A stretch of 64,000 nt of DNA from JAPWJZ01 sp041287865 (GCA_041287865.1 JBGGMV010000082.1:1-64000), one strand, 5' to 3'; numbered from the stretch's first letter, positions 25,311 to 34,054 are shown. A program made the numbers and translations. Notes: a model not told the origin generated them from the sequence alone.

Positions 25311-27284
25311 ATGGGCAAAATTGTTGGCATTGACCTTGGCACCACCAAATCGGCGATCGCGATCTACGAAAACGACCAGCCGAAAATCTACCAGAACACG
25401 AAAGGCGAGCGCACCACGCCCTCCTACGTGGCGCTGAAAAAAACCAAGGACAAGAAAACCGGCGAAGTGAGCCAGGAATGGATCGTCGGCAAATCGGCGA
25501 AGAACCAGGTCATCGTCAACCCGCTGAACACGCTGTACGGCGTGAAGCGCCTGATCGGCCGCCGCTTCGATGACCCCGAAGTGAAGAAAATGGAGAAGCT
25601 TGCTTCTTACAAAATCGTTGCCGGCCCGAACGGCGACGCATGGGTTGAAGTCGACGGCAAGGCAATGGCCCCCGTTGAAATCTCCGCAAAAGTCCTGCGC
25701 GAGCTGAAAGAGTCGGTCGAAAAGCAGATCGGCGAACCCATCACCGAAGCCGTCATCACGGTTCCCGCTTACTTCAACAACGCGCAGCGCCAGGCGACGA
25801 AAGACGCCGGCAAGATCGCGGGCCTTGACGTCAAGCGCATCATCAACGAGCCCACCGCGGCTGCCCTTGCCTATGGCATGGACAAGAAGAAAGACGGCAA
25901 GATCGCCGTCTTCGACCTCGGCGGCGGCACGTTTGACGTCTCCATCCTCGAACTCGCGATCGACGAAAAAGAAGGCTCGCTCATCCGCGTTCTCGCCACC
26001 AACGGCGACACGTTCCTGGGCGGCGAAAACTTCGAAGAGCGCTTCTCCGAGCACCTGATCAAGAAGATCAACGACGAACACGGCACCGACATCGACATCC
26101 ATGACGCCACCAGCCGCGCCAAATACGCAACGCAGCTGCAGCGCATCCGCGAAGTGTCGGAAAAAGCGAAAATCGACCTGTCAAAAGAAACAGTGGTCGA
26201 GGTCAGCCTGCCCTTCCTGATGCAGACAGAGTCCGGTGAAACCGTCAACTTCACCTACAACCTGACCCGCAAGGAAATGGAAGACCTGCTGGACGACCTG
26301 ATCAAGAAGACCCTGCCGCCCTTCCAGAAATCGCTGGACGACGCCGGCCTGAAACTGACCGACCTCGACGACATCATCATGGTGGGCGCGCAAACCCGCA
26401 TGCCGAAAGTTGTCGAAGTGGTGAAGGCTTTCGCCAACGGCAAGCAACCCCGTCAGGACGTTACCCCCGATGAAATCGTCGCTATGGGCGCTTCCGTCCA
26501 GGCCGCGATCCTGCAAGGTAAAGTCGACGACGTTCTGCTGCTGGACGTGATCCCTCTCTCGATCGGCCTGCGCACCAAGGGCGACGTCATGGCGACGCTC
26601 ATCCCGCGCAACTCGACCATCCCGACCGAGTTCAAGGACATCTTCTCGACCGCGGAAGACAACCAGACCAACGTCGACATCCAGATCTATCAGGGTGAAC
26701 GCGCGAAAGCGTCCGAGAACAAGCTGCTCGGCAAGTTCACGCTGGACGGCATCCCGCCCGCGAAAGCAGGCGCGCCGCAGATCGAAGTGTCGCTCAACAT
26801 CGACGCAGACGGCGTTCTGAACGTGTCGGCCAAAGACGAAAAGACCGGCCGCGCGCAGAAGATCACCGTCAAGGCGAACGGCGGCCTTTCGGACGCCGAT
26901 GTCGCCCGCATGCTGAAAGACGCAGAGGCGAACGCGGAGAAAGACAAGAAATTCCGCGAGAACCTGGCTGCCGAAGCAAACGCAGACTATGAACTGAAAG
27001 GCGTCAAAGCCCACCAGGAGGCCGATTACTACAAGCAGGCCCCCGAAGAGCTGAAGAAGGAATTCGAACAGGCCGTGAAGGACCTGACCGAAGCCCGCTC
27101 GAAAAAAGACGTCGGCCAGATGGTCGAAAAGACCGAAAAGCTGAAAAACGTGCTGACCTCGATCGGCGAAGCGTTCTCGAACGCTGCCGCGCCGAAGACC
27201 GAGGAAGCGGCCCCCACGCCGGAAGCCGCCGCGAAGGAAGACACGCCGAAGGCCCCCAAAGGCCCGACGCCTCCGACGCCCTGA
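25311..27284 (+). CDS. dnaK: DnaK-family Hsp70 chaperone, possibly a divergent paralogue
   Basis: ATP-dependent chaperone. 657 residues: nucleotide-binding domain (1-395) with GIDLGTTKSAIAIYE, FDLGGGTFDVSIL and NEPTAAALAYG; linker DVLLLDVIPLSIG; beta-sandwich substrate domain; helical lid (about 520-625). It differs from ordinary DnaK: VGAQTRMP replaces VGGQTRMP, GLRTKGD replaces the usual GIET(L/M)GG, and the C-terminus is an Ala/Pro-rich tail (PKGPTPPTP) without the EEV-type ending. No grpE or dnaJ is adjacent. AAGGAAGG supports the ATG, and a strong terminator follows. It may be the main DnaK or a second Hsp70; a copy elsewhere in the genome would decide. Confidence 0.9.
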   Translation: MGKIVGIDLGTTKSAIAIYENDQPKIYQNTKGERTTPSYVALKKTKDKKTGEVSQEWIVGKSAKNQVIVNPLNTLYGVKRLIGRRFDDPEVKKMEKLASYKIVAGPNGDAWVEVDGKAMAPVEISAKVLRELKESVEKQIGEPITEAVITVPAYFNNAQRQATKDAGKIAGLDVKRIINEPTAAALAYGMDKKKDGKIAVFDLGGGTFDVSILELAIDEKEGSLIRVLATNGDTFLGGENFEERFSEHLIKKINDEHGTDIDIHDATSRAKYATQLQRIREVSEKAKIDLSKETVVEVSLPFLMQTESGETVNFTYNLTRKEMEDLLDDLIKKTLPPFQKSLDDAGLKLTDLDDIIMVGAQTRMPKVVEVVKAFANGKQPRQDVTPDEIVAMGASVQAAILQGKVDDVLLLDVIPLSIGLRTKGDVMATLIPRNSTIPTEFKDIFSTAEDNQTNVDIQIYQGERAKASENKLLGKFTLDGIPPAKAGAPQIEVSLNIDADGVLNVSAKDEKTGRAQKITVKANGGLSDADVARMLKDAEANAEKDKKFRENLAAEANADYELKGVKAHQEADYYKQAPEELKKEFEQAVKDLTEARSKKDVGQMVEKTEKLKNVLTSIGEAFSNAAAPKTEEAAPTPEAAAKEDTPKAPKGPTPPTP

Positions 27285-27302
27285 TCGGCACTCGATAAAG
27301 TT

Positions 27303-27333
27303 AAAACCCCCGCTGTCACCAGCGGGGGTTTTT
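27303..27333 (+). terminator. Terminator of the Hsp70 gene
   Basis: A 12-bp stem AAACCCCCGCTG / CAGCGGGGGTTT with a TCAC loop, followed by a T-run. It begins 19 nt after the stop codon. Because it has A on one side and T on the other it may also stop transcription coming from the minus strand. Confidence 0.85.
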
Positions 27334-27362
27334 CTTTGGAACATATTTGGAAAGGGGTCATC

Positions 27363-28388
27363 TCAAAAAATCATGCCCTGGAGACAATCTCCGTACCTGC
27401 GCTCGTCAATGAACATGTCATGATCGGGCCCCCCAAAGCAACTTTGGGCCCCTTGCCGCAAGCACTGTCCCATTTGGTTTCCCCACAAAGCCTGAAATAG
27501 GTCGATATTTTTGCTGCTGTGATAAATCAGCTCTCTGATAATTGCTTGGGATGCGAGATATTTCTTGTCACCGACTGCGCTCAGGTCGCTCACATACGCC
27601 ACAACCTTGTCTGTTTCTCCTTTTAATGCCCAGTCGATAACCTCGGCAGGCACTTTATGGTGCCGCCTCTTCTGCAGCCTTTCAAGCTCAGCCTTGATAT
27701 TTTTCTCATGAGCCGCGAAATAGTTTTTTACATTGCGATCTCCGATTTGCATGAAAAAAACGCTCTGCTGCTTAATGCTTGCAAGAAATTTTTCTGCATG
27801 GGCGTCGTCGCCATTCAGCTTGAATGCTCCATAAACTATAGGCAGGGGGCCGTCGCCTAAATTCAGATCTTTTTGAATAACGTTTTCCTTTCCTTCGGGT
27901 ATGAAGGAGGCATTTTGAGTGCCTTCCAAAAACTGGGCGGCCTCTTCCGGCTTATTTTGAGCAAGGAGAATTTTAACTACGCGTTTCTGCGTGTTTCGAG
28001 TGCCCCAGTCTGGCAGTGTTTTGTCTGCGGCCATTGCCTGTACGGTTGCAATCGACTTCGGCACATTTCCTGCAGCCGCCTCAAGCATGGCTTGGTACAG
28101 CTGCAAATGATATTGATGCCACGCTTCCTCATCATAGTTTCTGCTGTGCTCATTAAGCGTTTTGGTCAGTGTTTCTATGGCACGGCTGTCTCCAAACATT
28201 GATGTCGCAAGAACGGTGCGGTATGTACTTGCGTTGTTGGATCTGATTCTTTGCAGCTCCTTTACGAGGCAGAGCCCGACCGTTTCGCCTTGATGGCAAG
28301 GAAATGGGGGAGAATAAGTGTAGCGGTAGGCAAAATACCCTCCACCAATCACCGTGACAGCCGCTAGAATTATAAGGAACAGGCGCAT
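27363..28388 (-). CDS. Membrane-anchored helical-repeat protein of unknown function
   Basis: 341 residues from ATG 28388, chosen because GGGGGG lies 6 nt upstream; the ATG at 28394 sits directly on that site. One N-terminal membrane segment (LFLIILAAVTVIGGGYFAY), then an almost wholly helical region that looks TPR/Sel1-like but irregular (RAIETLTKTLNEH, LLAQNKPEEAAQFLEG, KNYFAAHEKNIKAELERLQKRR). Six scattered Cys. The gene is AT-richer than its neighbours, hinting at foreign origin. I do not recognise the family. Confidence 0.65.
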   Translation of the reverse strand: MRLFLIILAAVTVIGGGYFAYRYTYSPPFPCHQGETVGLCLVKELQRIRSNNASTYRTVLATSMFGDSRAIETLTKTLNEHSRNYDEEAWHQYHLQLYQAMLEAAAGNVPKSIATVQAMAADKTLPDWGTRNTQKRVVKILLAQNKPEEAAQFLEGTQNASFIPEGKENVIQKDLNLGDGPLPIVYGAFKLNGDDAHAEKFLASIKQQSVFFMQIGDRNVKNYFAAHEKNIKAELERLQKRRHHKVPAEVIDWALKGETDKVVAYVSDLSAVGDKKYLASQAIIRELIYHSSKNIDLFQALWGNQMGQCLRQGAQSCFGGPDHDMFIDERRYGDCLQGMIF

Positions 28389-28458
28389 GACCATCCCCCC
28401 CTCTTTCTATTTTATAAGAAAGCGGCGTCCTTAGCAAAAGCGCTTGAAATTGCTGTTA

Positions 28459-28845
28459 TTAATCTTCCTCAGCAGCTTCGGTTTCTTCATCAGGGGGTAT
28501 CCCCGCGCCCCAACCGTCGTAGATGGCGTTGTATTTGTTGCACAGCGACAGCAGGAAAATGGCGGAATCGTCGACCGCCTGTTCCTGCGCCACGGCGTCG
28601 CGGGTCAGGAACACCCGCCAGTTATCCGCGCCCTGAAACGTGTTGTGGCTGATGGGGAAAGCGGTATAGCCCGCAGCGGCTGCTTCATCCGACAGGGCCT
28701 GCGCCGAGGCGGCGTCGGGCGCGTAGATGAAATGCTCAATGTTATAGGTTTTTCCGGGCTCCGCGCCGCATTCCATCATCAATTCGATGACACGCGCGTT
28801 GGCGGCGCGCTGCTGCGCTATTTCTTCTTCGGTCAGCTTGGGCAC
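28459..28845 (-). CDS. RraB-family protein (regulator of RNase E activity B)
   Basis: 128 residues with the RraB pattern: N-terminal helix ANARVIELMMECGAEPGK, IEHFIYAP, a helix, then WRVFLTRDAV, and the acidic end NKYNAIYDGWGAGI, the YDGW block being characteristic. In E. coli RraB binds RNase E and alters which transcripts are cut. The C-terminal tail is strongly acidic (EETEAAEED). One nucleotide separates its start from the stop of the upstream membrane protein gene, so the two are coupled. Confidence 0.75.
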   Translation of the reverse strand: MPKLTEEEIAQQRAANARVIELMMECGAEPGKTYNIEHFIYAPDAASAQALSDEAAAAGYTAFPISHNTFQGADNWRVFLTRDAVAQEQAVDDSAIFLLSLCNKYNAIYDGWGAGIPPDEETEAAEED

Positions 28846-28846
28846 G

Positions 28847-29335
28847 TTACTTGCCGATGCCCATCTTCTTCAGGAAACCTGCGCCGGGCTGTGTCAGTAC
28901 CGCAGGGCGGGGCGCTGCCTCGTTTGTCGCGGCGGCGGTAAAGGTCTTCGCGACGGGTTGCACCTTGGGCGCGGGCGCCGGCTCGGGTTCCTGCGCGGCC
29001 TGTTCCTGTGCCAGCAGCGCTTCGCGCGCGGCGGCCTTGTGTTCCATGTCCTTCTTCACCAGATACTGCGCGCCCTTCACGCAGCCCCAGGCGCCGACGA
29101 CGGTGGCGGCGATCGCGACCAGAATGGCCGCCTTGGCGACCAGCGCCAGGATGCAGGCGCCGATGGCCATCCCGCCCAGGCGGTACGACCATGTCTTCAA
29201 TCCCTGCTGGATCATCCGGTCGCGGCGCAAGCCGTCCTCGGTTTCCTTGACGTTGCGGACGCCCAGCAGCCACTTCATGCCGTCGCCCATCTGTTTGCCG
29301 ATTTTGTCGTCGATCTCAGTACCGGGAATGTTCAT
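28847..29335 (-). CDS. Small membrane protein of unknown function, paired with the 29470 protein
   Basis: 162 residues: an amphipathic N-terminal part, a hydrophobic region of two membrane segments (residues about 53-87, GGMAIGACILALVAKAAILVAIAATVVGA), then a long Ala/Glu/Pro-rich cytosolic tail ending GFLKKMGIGK. The plan resembles the next upstream protein at 29470-29952: helical N-terminus, KAAILVA versus KAPILLA hydrophobic hairpin, coiled or disordered C-terminus. The two may be distant paralogues. Followed directly by the RraB-like gene. Confidence 0.6.
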   Translation of the reverse strand: MNIPGTEIDDKIGKQMGDGMKWLLGVRNVKETEDGLRRDRMIQQGLKTWSYRLGGMAIGACILALVAKAAILVAIAATVVGAWGCVKGAQYLVKKDMEHKAAAREALLAQEQAAQEPEPAPAPKVQPVAKTFTAAATNEAAPRPAVLTQPGAGFLKKMGIGK

Positions 29336-29399
29336 GCGTAATCTCTTCTCCTTATATTATGAATAGTAATGGTTGGGGTACTATTGTAAAGCAGAAAAT

Positions 29400-29430
29400 G
29401 GCTTCCCCGGGGCATCACCCCAAGAAAGCC
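29400..29430 (-). terminator. Hairpin terminator after the 29470 gene
   Basis: On the minus strand GGCTTTCTTGGGG pairs with CCCCGGGGAAGCC across a 5-nt loop, using three G-U pairs, followed by ATTTTC. It would separate the 29470 gene from the 29335-28459 pair. Confidence 0.5.
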
Positions 29431-29469
29431 GTTTAATGTCAATACTTTGGTCAATAGGCTCCGATCGGT

Positions 29470-29952
29470 TCAGGGCGCGGGGTTGCGGTGGACGGGCTTG
29501 TCCAGCACCACGGGTTTCACGTCAATCTGCTCTTTCAGGTCTTTCACTTCTTTTTGCAGCTGGCTCAGCTCTGCACCCGCGCTGAAGGCCTTCGAGAGGC
29601 CTTCCGAAGGCGCGTTGGAAGCCCCGGGACCGCCCTTCTGCGCGAGGTTCTGCGCGACGACCAGATTGGCCTGCGTCTCGTATTTCCTGTTCAGGCTGTT
29701 CTCGTAGGAATTCTGCACCAGCTTGGCGACGCCGAAGCCGACGCCCGAAATCACCGCGCCCGCCAGCAAAATCGGGGCTTTAGCGACCACCAGCAAAACC
29801 ACAAATCCAAGCGCGGCAAAGCCGAAACGCTTCGACCAGGCGCCCATCTCATCGCGCCATGCGATATCGTTTTTAATGCCTTCCTCGAGCCGGTCGATGT
29901 TTTGGGAGATCTTGTCGGAAGCGGGGGCTTCCTTTTTAGCGAAGAGCGCCAT
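29470..29952 (-). CDS. Small membrane protein with C-terminal coiled coil, unknown function
   Basis: 160 residues. The N-terminal 40 residues are helical and charged (ISQNIDRLEEGIKNDIAWRD). A hydrophobic stretch at about 46-78 (GFAALGFVVLLVVAKAPILLAGAVISGVGFGVA) can form two membrane passes. The C-terminus has a short heptad-like coiled coil (ELSQLQKEVKDLKEQI). Possible distant paralogue of the 28847 protein. No family is recognised. Confidence 0.6.
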   Translation of the reverse strand: MALFAKKEAPASDKISQNIDRLEEGIKNDIAWRDEMGAWSKRFGFAALGFVVLLVVAKAPILLAGAVISGVGFGVAKLVQNSYENSLNRKYETQANLVVAQNLAQKGGPGASNAPSEGLSKAFSAGAELSQLQKEVKDLKEQIDVKPVVLDKPVHRNPAP

Positions 29953-30211
29953 AGTGCCGAATCCTTAATGTTCCATCAGGTGCCGGAAACTCCCCCGAGT
30001 ATCCTCGAGAATCATCTTAGGGAAAGCGGCCCGCAAAGGCAACTGCGCCCTGCGCCGGCCTTGCCGTTTAACCCCATTTAGCAAAGCATATCATTAGCTT
30101 GCGGAAGACCGCGCTATTTGCATAAACCGTCCATAAGCTTTTGGTGTTGAAGGGGTTTTTATCTATACTCGGATTATCGACCGGCCCTGGTACCGCGACA
30201 AGGCTCCCGCC

Positions 30212-31903
30212 ATGAAAATTTCCTCACAGCTGCTGCTCTCCGCCTGCGCCCTTGGCTGGCTGGCCGCGGCGGCGCCTGCCTTCGCGCAGGCCGTGCCGGG
30301 ATCGGCGGATGCGACGCGCGTCGGCGGCCAGATCGCGCCGCTCCGCACGCAAGCGGACATGGTATCGGGCGTGCCCGTGGTGTCGTCGGGCGGCGTTAAC
30401 GCCGCACCCGAAGGCGCCGATCAAATCACGCTGGTGCTGAAGGAAGTCAAGATCGAGGGCATGACCGCCTATGATGAAATGGCCGCCGAGGCCGTGTACC
30501 GCGACATGCTGGACAAGACCGTCACGCTGGCCGATGTTTTCGCCATCGCCGACCGGCTGACGGCGAAATACCGCAACGACGGCTATATCCTGACGCAAGT
30601 TATTTTGCCGCCGCAGGAGATCGACGGCGGCGTGGTGCGGCTGCAGGTTGTCGAGGGCTTCGTCGACAAGGTCAATATCCAGAGCGGCGCGATCAAAAAC
30701 CCGGATTTCCTGACCGGCTTCGCCGATAAAATCCGCGCGTCGAAGCCGCTGAATTCGAAAACGCTGGAACGCTACCTGCTGCTCATCAACGATCTGTCGG
30801 GCATGCAGGCGCGCGCGGTGCTGTCGCCGTCGGCGACACCCGGTGCCTCCGACATTACGCTGGTGATGGAGCAAAAACCGCTCGACCTGTTCCTGCAGGC
30901 CGACAACCGCGGCTCGCGCTACCTGGGCCCGTTGCAAGTGAACGCGGGCGCGCGCTTTGCCAATACCTTCGGGCTTTTCGAGGGCATCAGCCTGCAGGCC
31001 GTGGCGACGCCCGACGACGCCGAGCTGCTATTCGGCACGGTGACATGGCAGCAGCCGCTGAACCATGAAGGCACAAGCCTGAGCATCGGCGGCGGCATCA
31101 CCGAGACAGAGCCCGGCCACACGCTGTCACAGTTCGGTGTCGAGGGGTTGTCGAGAACGCTGAATATCGAGCTGGCGCATCCCTTTATCCGCTCGCGCAA
31201 CCTCAACCTTTTCGTCACCGGCAAGCTGAACCTGCTGGACAGCGAGCGCCACGACAACCTCGGCGGGCCGGAGACGGAGGACAAGCTGCGCGTCGCGCGC
31301 CTTGCCGCCACGCTGCAATTCGCCGATCGTTTCATGGGCCAGAACAGTTTTTCCTGCGAAGCCAGCAAGGGGCTGGACATCCTGGGCGCGAGCGACGAGG
31401 GCGACGCCAACCTGACGCGCGCGCTGGGCGATCCGCAATTCTCGAAGATCACGGCCGAAGTTTCGCGCGTGCAGCGCGTCGCCAGCAATATCGATATCTT
31501 CCTCTCCGCGAGCGGACAGGCAACGCGCGATACGCTGCTGGCGTCGGAGGAATTCGGCGTCGGCGGGCAGAATTTCGGCAGCGCCTACGATAACTCGGAG
31601 ATCACGGGCGAGCACGGCGTCGCGGGCCGCGCGGAGCTGCGCCTCAACAACCCCTTCCCCGTCCCTGCGGCGCAATTCGTGCAGTTCTACGGATTCTTTG
31701 ACGGCGGCCGCGTCTGGGACAAGGACAATATCCTGCAAAAAGACCGCCAGCGCTCCGTCGTATCGACGGGCGCAGGATTCCGCGCCACCGTGAACGAGAA
31801 CTTCGCCGCCACCGTCGAGCTGGCCCTGCCCCTCACCCGCCGCGTGGAAGCGGAAGGCGACAACAACGCGCGCATTTTCGGGTCGATCACCCTGCGCTAC
31901 TAA
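30212..31903 (+). CDS. ShlB/FhaC/HecB-type outer-membrane transporter (TpsB, two-partner secretion)
   Basis: 563 residues with a signal peptide (LAAAAPAFAQA). One or two POTRA domains follow (about 75-210: ITLVLKEVKIEGMTAYDEM, DRLTAKYRNDGYILTQVILPPQEIDGGVVRLQVVEGFV), then a 16-strand type beta-barrel region ending in an aromatic-terminated strand (FGSITLRY). TpsB proteins export one large partner (TpsA) through the barrel. No TpsA-like gene (N-terminal filamentous-haemagglutinin domain) lies next to it or elsewhere in the window, so the substrate is unknown. No clear Shine-Dalgarno site. The 30002-30211 region upstream contains no gene. Confidence 0.88.
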   Translation: MKISSQLLLSACALGWLAAAAPAFAQAVPGSADATRVGGQIAPLRTQADMVSGVPVVSSGGVNAAPEGADQITLVLKEVKIEGMTAYDEMAAEAVYRDMLDKTVTLADVFAIADRLTAKYRNDGYILTQVILPPQEIDGGVVRLQVVEGFVDKVNIQSGAIKNPDFLTGFADKIRASKPLNSKTLERYLLLINDLSGMQARAVLSPSATPGASDITLVMEQKPLDLFLQADNRGSRYLGPLQVNAGARFANTFGLFEGISLQAVATPDDAELLFGTVTWQQPLNHEGTSLSIGGGITETEPGHTLSQFGVEGLSRTLNIELAHPFIRSRNLNLFVTGKLNLLDSERHDNLGGPETEDKLRVARLAATLQFADRFMGQNSFSCEASKGLDILGASDEGDANLTRALGDPQFSKITAEVSRVQRVASNIDIFLSASGQATRDTLLASEEFGVGGQNFGSAYDNSEITGEHGVAGRAELRLNNPFPVPAAQFVQFYGFFDGGRVWDKDNILQKDRQRSVVSTGAGFRATVNENFAATVELALPLTRRVEAEGDNNARIFGSITLRY

Positions 31904-31914
31904 ACTTGCGATTT

Positions 31915-32703
31915 TTAATGAGAAAGCGCTGCGTAAGCTTTACGCCATTCTAAAAACTGTTCTTCGGTCAGTCTTTTACCCCTAACCCACCACTCCTTAA
32001 TACCGGAAGCTTTCTCGACTGCAGGGCCATCCTCCCGATGGCGGAGACCTCGCTGCCTCCACTCTCTTTCAATAAGCTTTCTTTCTCCATTAAGCGTCTC
32101 AAAAATCTCGATGGCTGGCCCCTCAACGCGATGCAGTTGGCCATGCCAATACCAGCTCACCGATCCTCCCGGAAATTCTCTAGCAGGCCCATCCTCTCGA
32201 TGCATTTCGCCATTCAGAAACCATGACTTCACACCACGATATATTTTGGCGGGTCCATCCTCGCGATGTAGCTTGCCATTTACCCACCACGCTTTATTAC
32301 CGTCGCCGTATTCTCGGGCAGGCCCATCCAACCTGTGCAATTTCCCATTAACCCACCATGCCTTTTGGTATCTGGAATCTATAGCAGGCCCATCTTCGCG
32401 GTGAAGCAATCCGTTTACCCAGTATTCCTTGTCGCCGTTTGACCACTCGACCGCCGGACCCTCCGTACAGTGATATTCGCCCGCGCCATTTCGCAGTTCT
32501 TTAATCTTCTCAACTCTAACGTGGTTTGTGATGGGCGCTGCACGTTGTCGGGGCCAACGCAGTTTCTTCGCACGCTTAAAGGCGAGAGTTCTTTGAGAGT
32601 TTCCCGTCTTTTTAAGCGCTCTAATGTCTTTTACCAGACTGACGAACAGGCAGAGGGCCAAAGCAAGCAATAGATATTTAAGAGCATAGAAAAATTCTAA
32701 CAT
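31915..32703 (-). CDS. Membrane-anchored protein with seven YwqK/MORN-like repeats
   Basis: 262 residues. An N-terminal membrane segment (ALKYLLLALALCLFVSLV), a basic linker, then seven repeats of 21-30 residues between about residues 75 and 245. The consensus is HREDGPA, a variable part, then a WWVNGKL-like strand. Such repeats occur in phage and bacterial proteins annotated as MORN-like or YwqK-like; function is unknown. The gene is AT-richer than the neighbours, which suggests transfer or intragenic duplication. It stands alone between TpsB and a hydrolase gene. Confidence 0.75.
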   Translation of the reverse strand: MLEFFYALKYLLLALALCLFVSLVKDIRALKKTGNSQRTLAFKRAKKLRWPRQRAAPITNHVRVEKIKELRNGAGEYHCTEGPAVEWSNGDKEYWVNGLLHREDGPAIDSRYQKAWWVNGKLHRLDGPAREYGDGNKAWWVNGKLHREDGPAKIYRGVKSWFLNGEMHREDGPAREFPGGSVSWYWHGQLHRVEGPAIEIFETLNGERKLIEREWRQRGLRHREDGPAVEKASGIKEWWVRGKRLTEEQFLEWRKAYAALSH

Positions 32704-32769
32704 AGGATGACCGTAAGGATTTGTGTGATAAGGACACTATGCCCTCGGCAAATCACCGGGCTTCCTTAA

Positions 32770-33909
32770 TTATTTTTTCTTCTGCTGGAACATCCAGGGC
32801 CACAGGGCGCGGGGGAAGAAGGCCTGGTTGGAGCAATCGCGGCCGATGTCGGGATAGCTCTTCCAGAAAACGTTGCGCTGGCCCATCTGCTGGATATAGG
32901 CCAGCACGTTCATGCTGAGCCCGGGGGCGAAGAATTTGTCCTTGTCGCCATGCATGGCCCAGATCGGCACGCCTTTCATGCGCGGCGTGTCTTTCACCGT
33001 CCAGCCGCCGCTGATGACGACGGCCGCGGCGAAGGTTTCGGGGTAATTCAGCACCGCGCCATAGGCGCCGAAGCCACCCTCGGCGCAGCCCATCACGTAC
33101 ACGCGGGTCGGGTCGATGGGATAAGTGTTGATCAGGTCCTGCACCAGCTGCACGGCGTCGCCAAGGCCCTGCTTGGCCTTCAGGTTCGCCTTCAGCCGCG
33201 GATCGTCCGGAATTTCGGAGGGGAAGGACCAGATCATTTTTTCGGGCAGCACGGGCGCCACGATAAAGGCCGGATAGTTCAGTCGCACGCTGTCCTGCAG
33301 CAGGTATTCGCCCGATTCAGCGATACCGCGCGCGTCATGCAGCACCAGCACCAGCGGGAATTTCGCGTCTTCGGGCCATTTCACGCCCTTGGGCGCGCGC
33401 GGTTTGTAGAGGAAATAGGGCAGCGTATGGCGTTCGTCCTTGCCCTCGACGACGAAGGATTTGAAATGGAAAAAGCGCGTCAGGCCCTCCATCGGCGCGG
33501 TGTGGCGGGGCACTGTCTGGGTGATCGGTCCTTCGGCACCGCCGAATTCGTTGGTGCCGGCGGAGCCAACGGCGCCGGGGCCGCCCGGCCCCTTGCCGCC
33601 GGTGGAGGGAATGTCCAGCCCGGGATCTTCAGTCACTTCGGTGACGTTCGCATCGGGATCTTCATAGACCGTCATGTGATCGGCCTGCGGTATGTCCAGC
33701 TTGATGCCCAGGTCGGCGGCGTCGGCGGCGCTTTCGACCGGCGGGGCTTCCCTGGGGGCCAGCACGCCCGTGCCCTTCACGATGATAAAGCCGATCGCGC
33801 CCACAAACAGAATCGTAACGATCCACAAAATGCCTGCGCCTGATTTGGGCGGCGGCGGATGATGCTGAAACTGGTTTTCCGGCGACGGCTGCCGCTGCTG
33901 CGAACTCAT
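32770..33909 (-). CDS. Membrane-anchored alpha/beta-hydrolase-fold protein with degenerate catalytic residues
   Basis: 379 residues: a Pro-rich cytosolic start, one membrane segment (about 25-46), an acidic/Gly-rich linker, then a dienelactone-hydrolase or PHB-depolymerase-like alpha/beta domain (about 165-375). The nucleophile elbow reads MGCAEGG, placing Ala276 where Ser, Cys or Asp is expected (GxNxG). The usual final His of the triad appears as Arg357 in GRDC, where the paralogue at 51469 has GHDC. The acid region HGDKDKFF is kept. This suggests a non-catalytic relative, perhaps a binding protein. Monocistronic. Confidence 0.8.
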   Translation of the reverse strand: MSSQQRQPSPENQFQHHPPPPKSGAGILWIVTILFVGAIGFIIVKGTGVLAPREAPPVESAADAADLGIKLDIPQADHMTVYEDPDANVTEVTEDPGLDIPSTGGKGPGGPGAVGSAGTNEFGGAEGPITQTVPRHTAPMEGLTRFFHFKSFVVEGKDERHTLPYFLYKPRAPKGVKWPEDAKFPLVLVLHDARGIAESGEYLLQDSVRLNYPAFIVAPVLPEKMIWSFPSEIPDDPRLKANLKAKQGLGDAVQLVQDLINTYPIDPTRVYVMGCAEGGFGAYGAVLNYPETFAAAVVISGGWTVKDTPRMKGVPIWAMHGDKDKFFAPGLSMNVLAYIQQMGQRNVFWKSYPDIGRDCSNQAFFPRALWPWMFQQKKK

Positions 33910-34054
33910 AAAATCCCCTTGCGACTTATAGGTTACCTAAAATCCGGTCTGCAATCGACAGTGTTTTGCAGTCTCGCCCCTTTATGGCAACTGTCTTGAG
34001 CAAGCATTAACCAATTCCGTGTTAGACGTAAAGAAGGGCCACAGCGGAAACACC

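Noticed and set aside
32038..32404. Tandem DNA repeats at the 31915 gene considered as a CRISPR array
   Set aside because: The repeats are in-frame, degenerate, about 63-70 bp long with no separate spacers; they encode the HREDGPA protein repeats.
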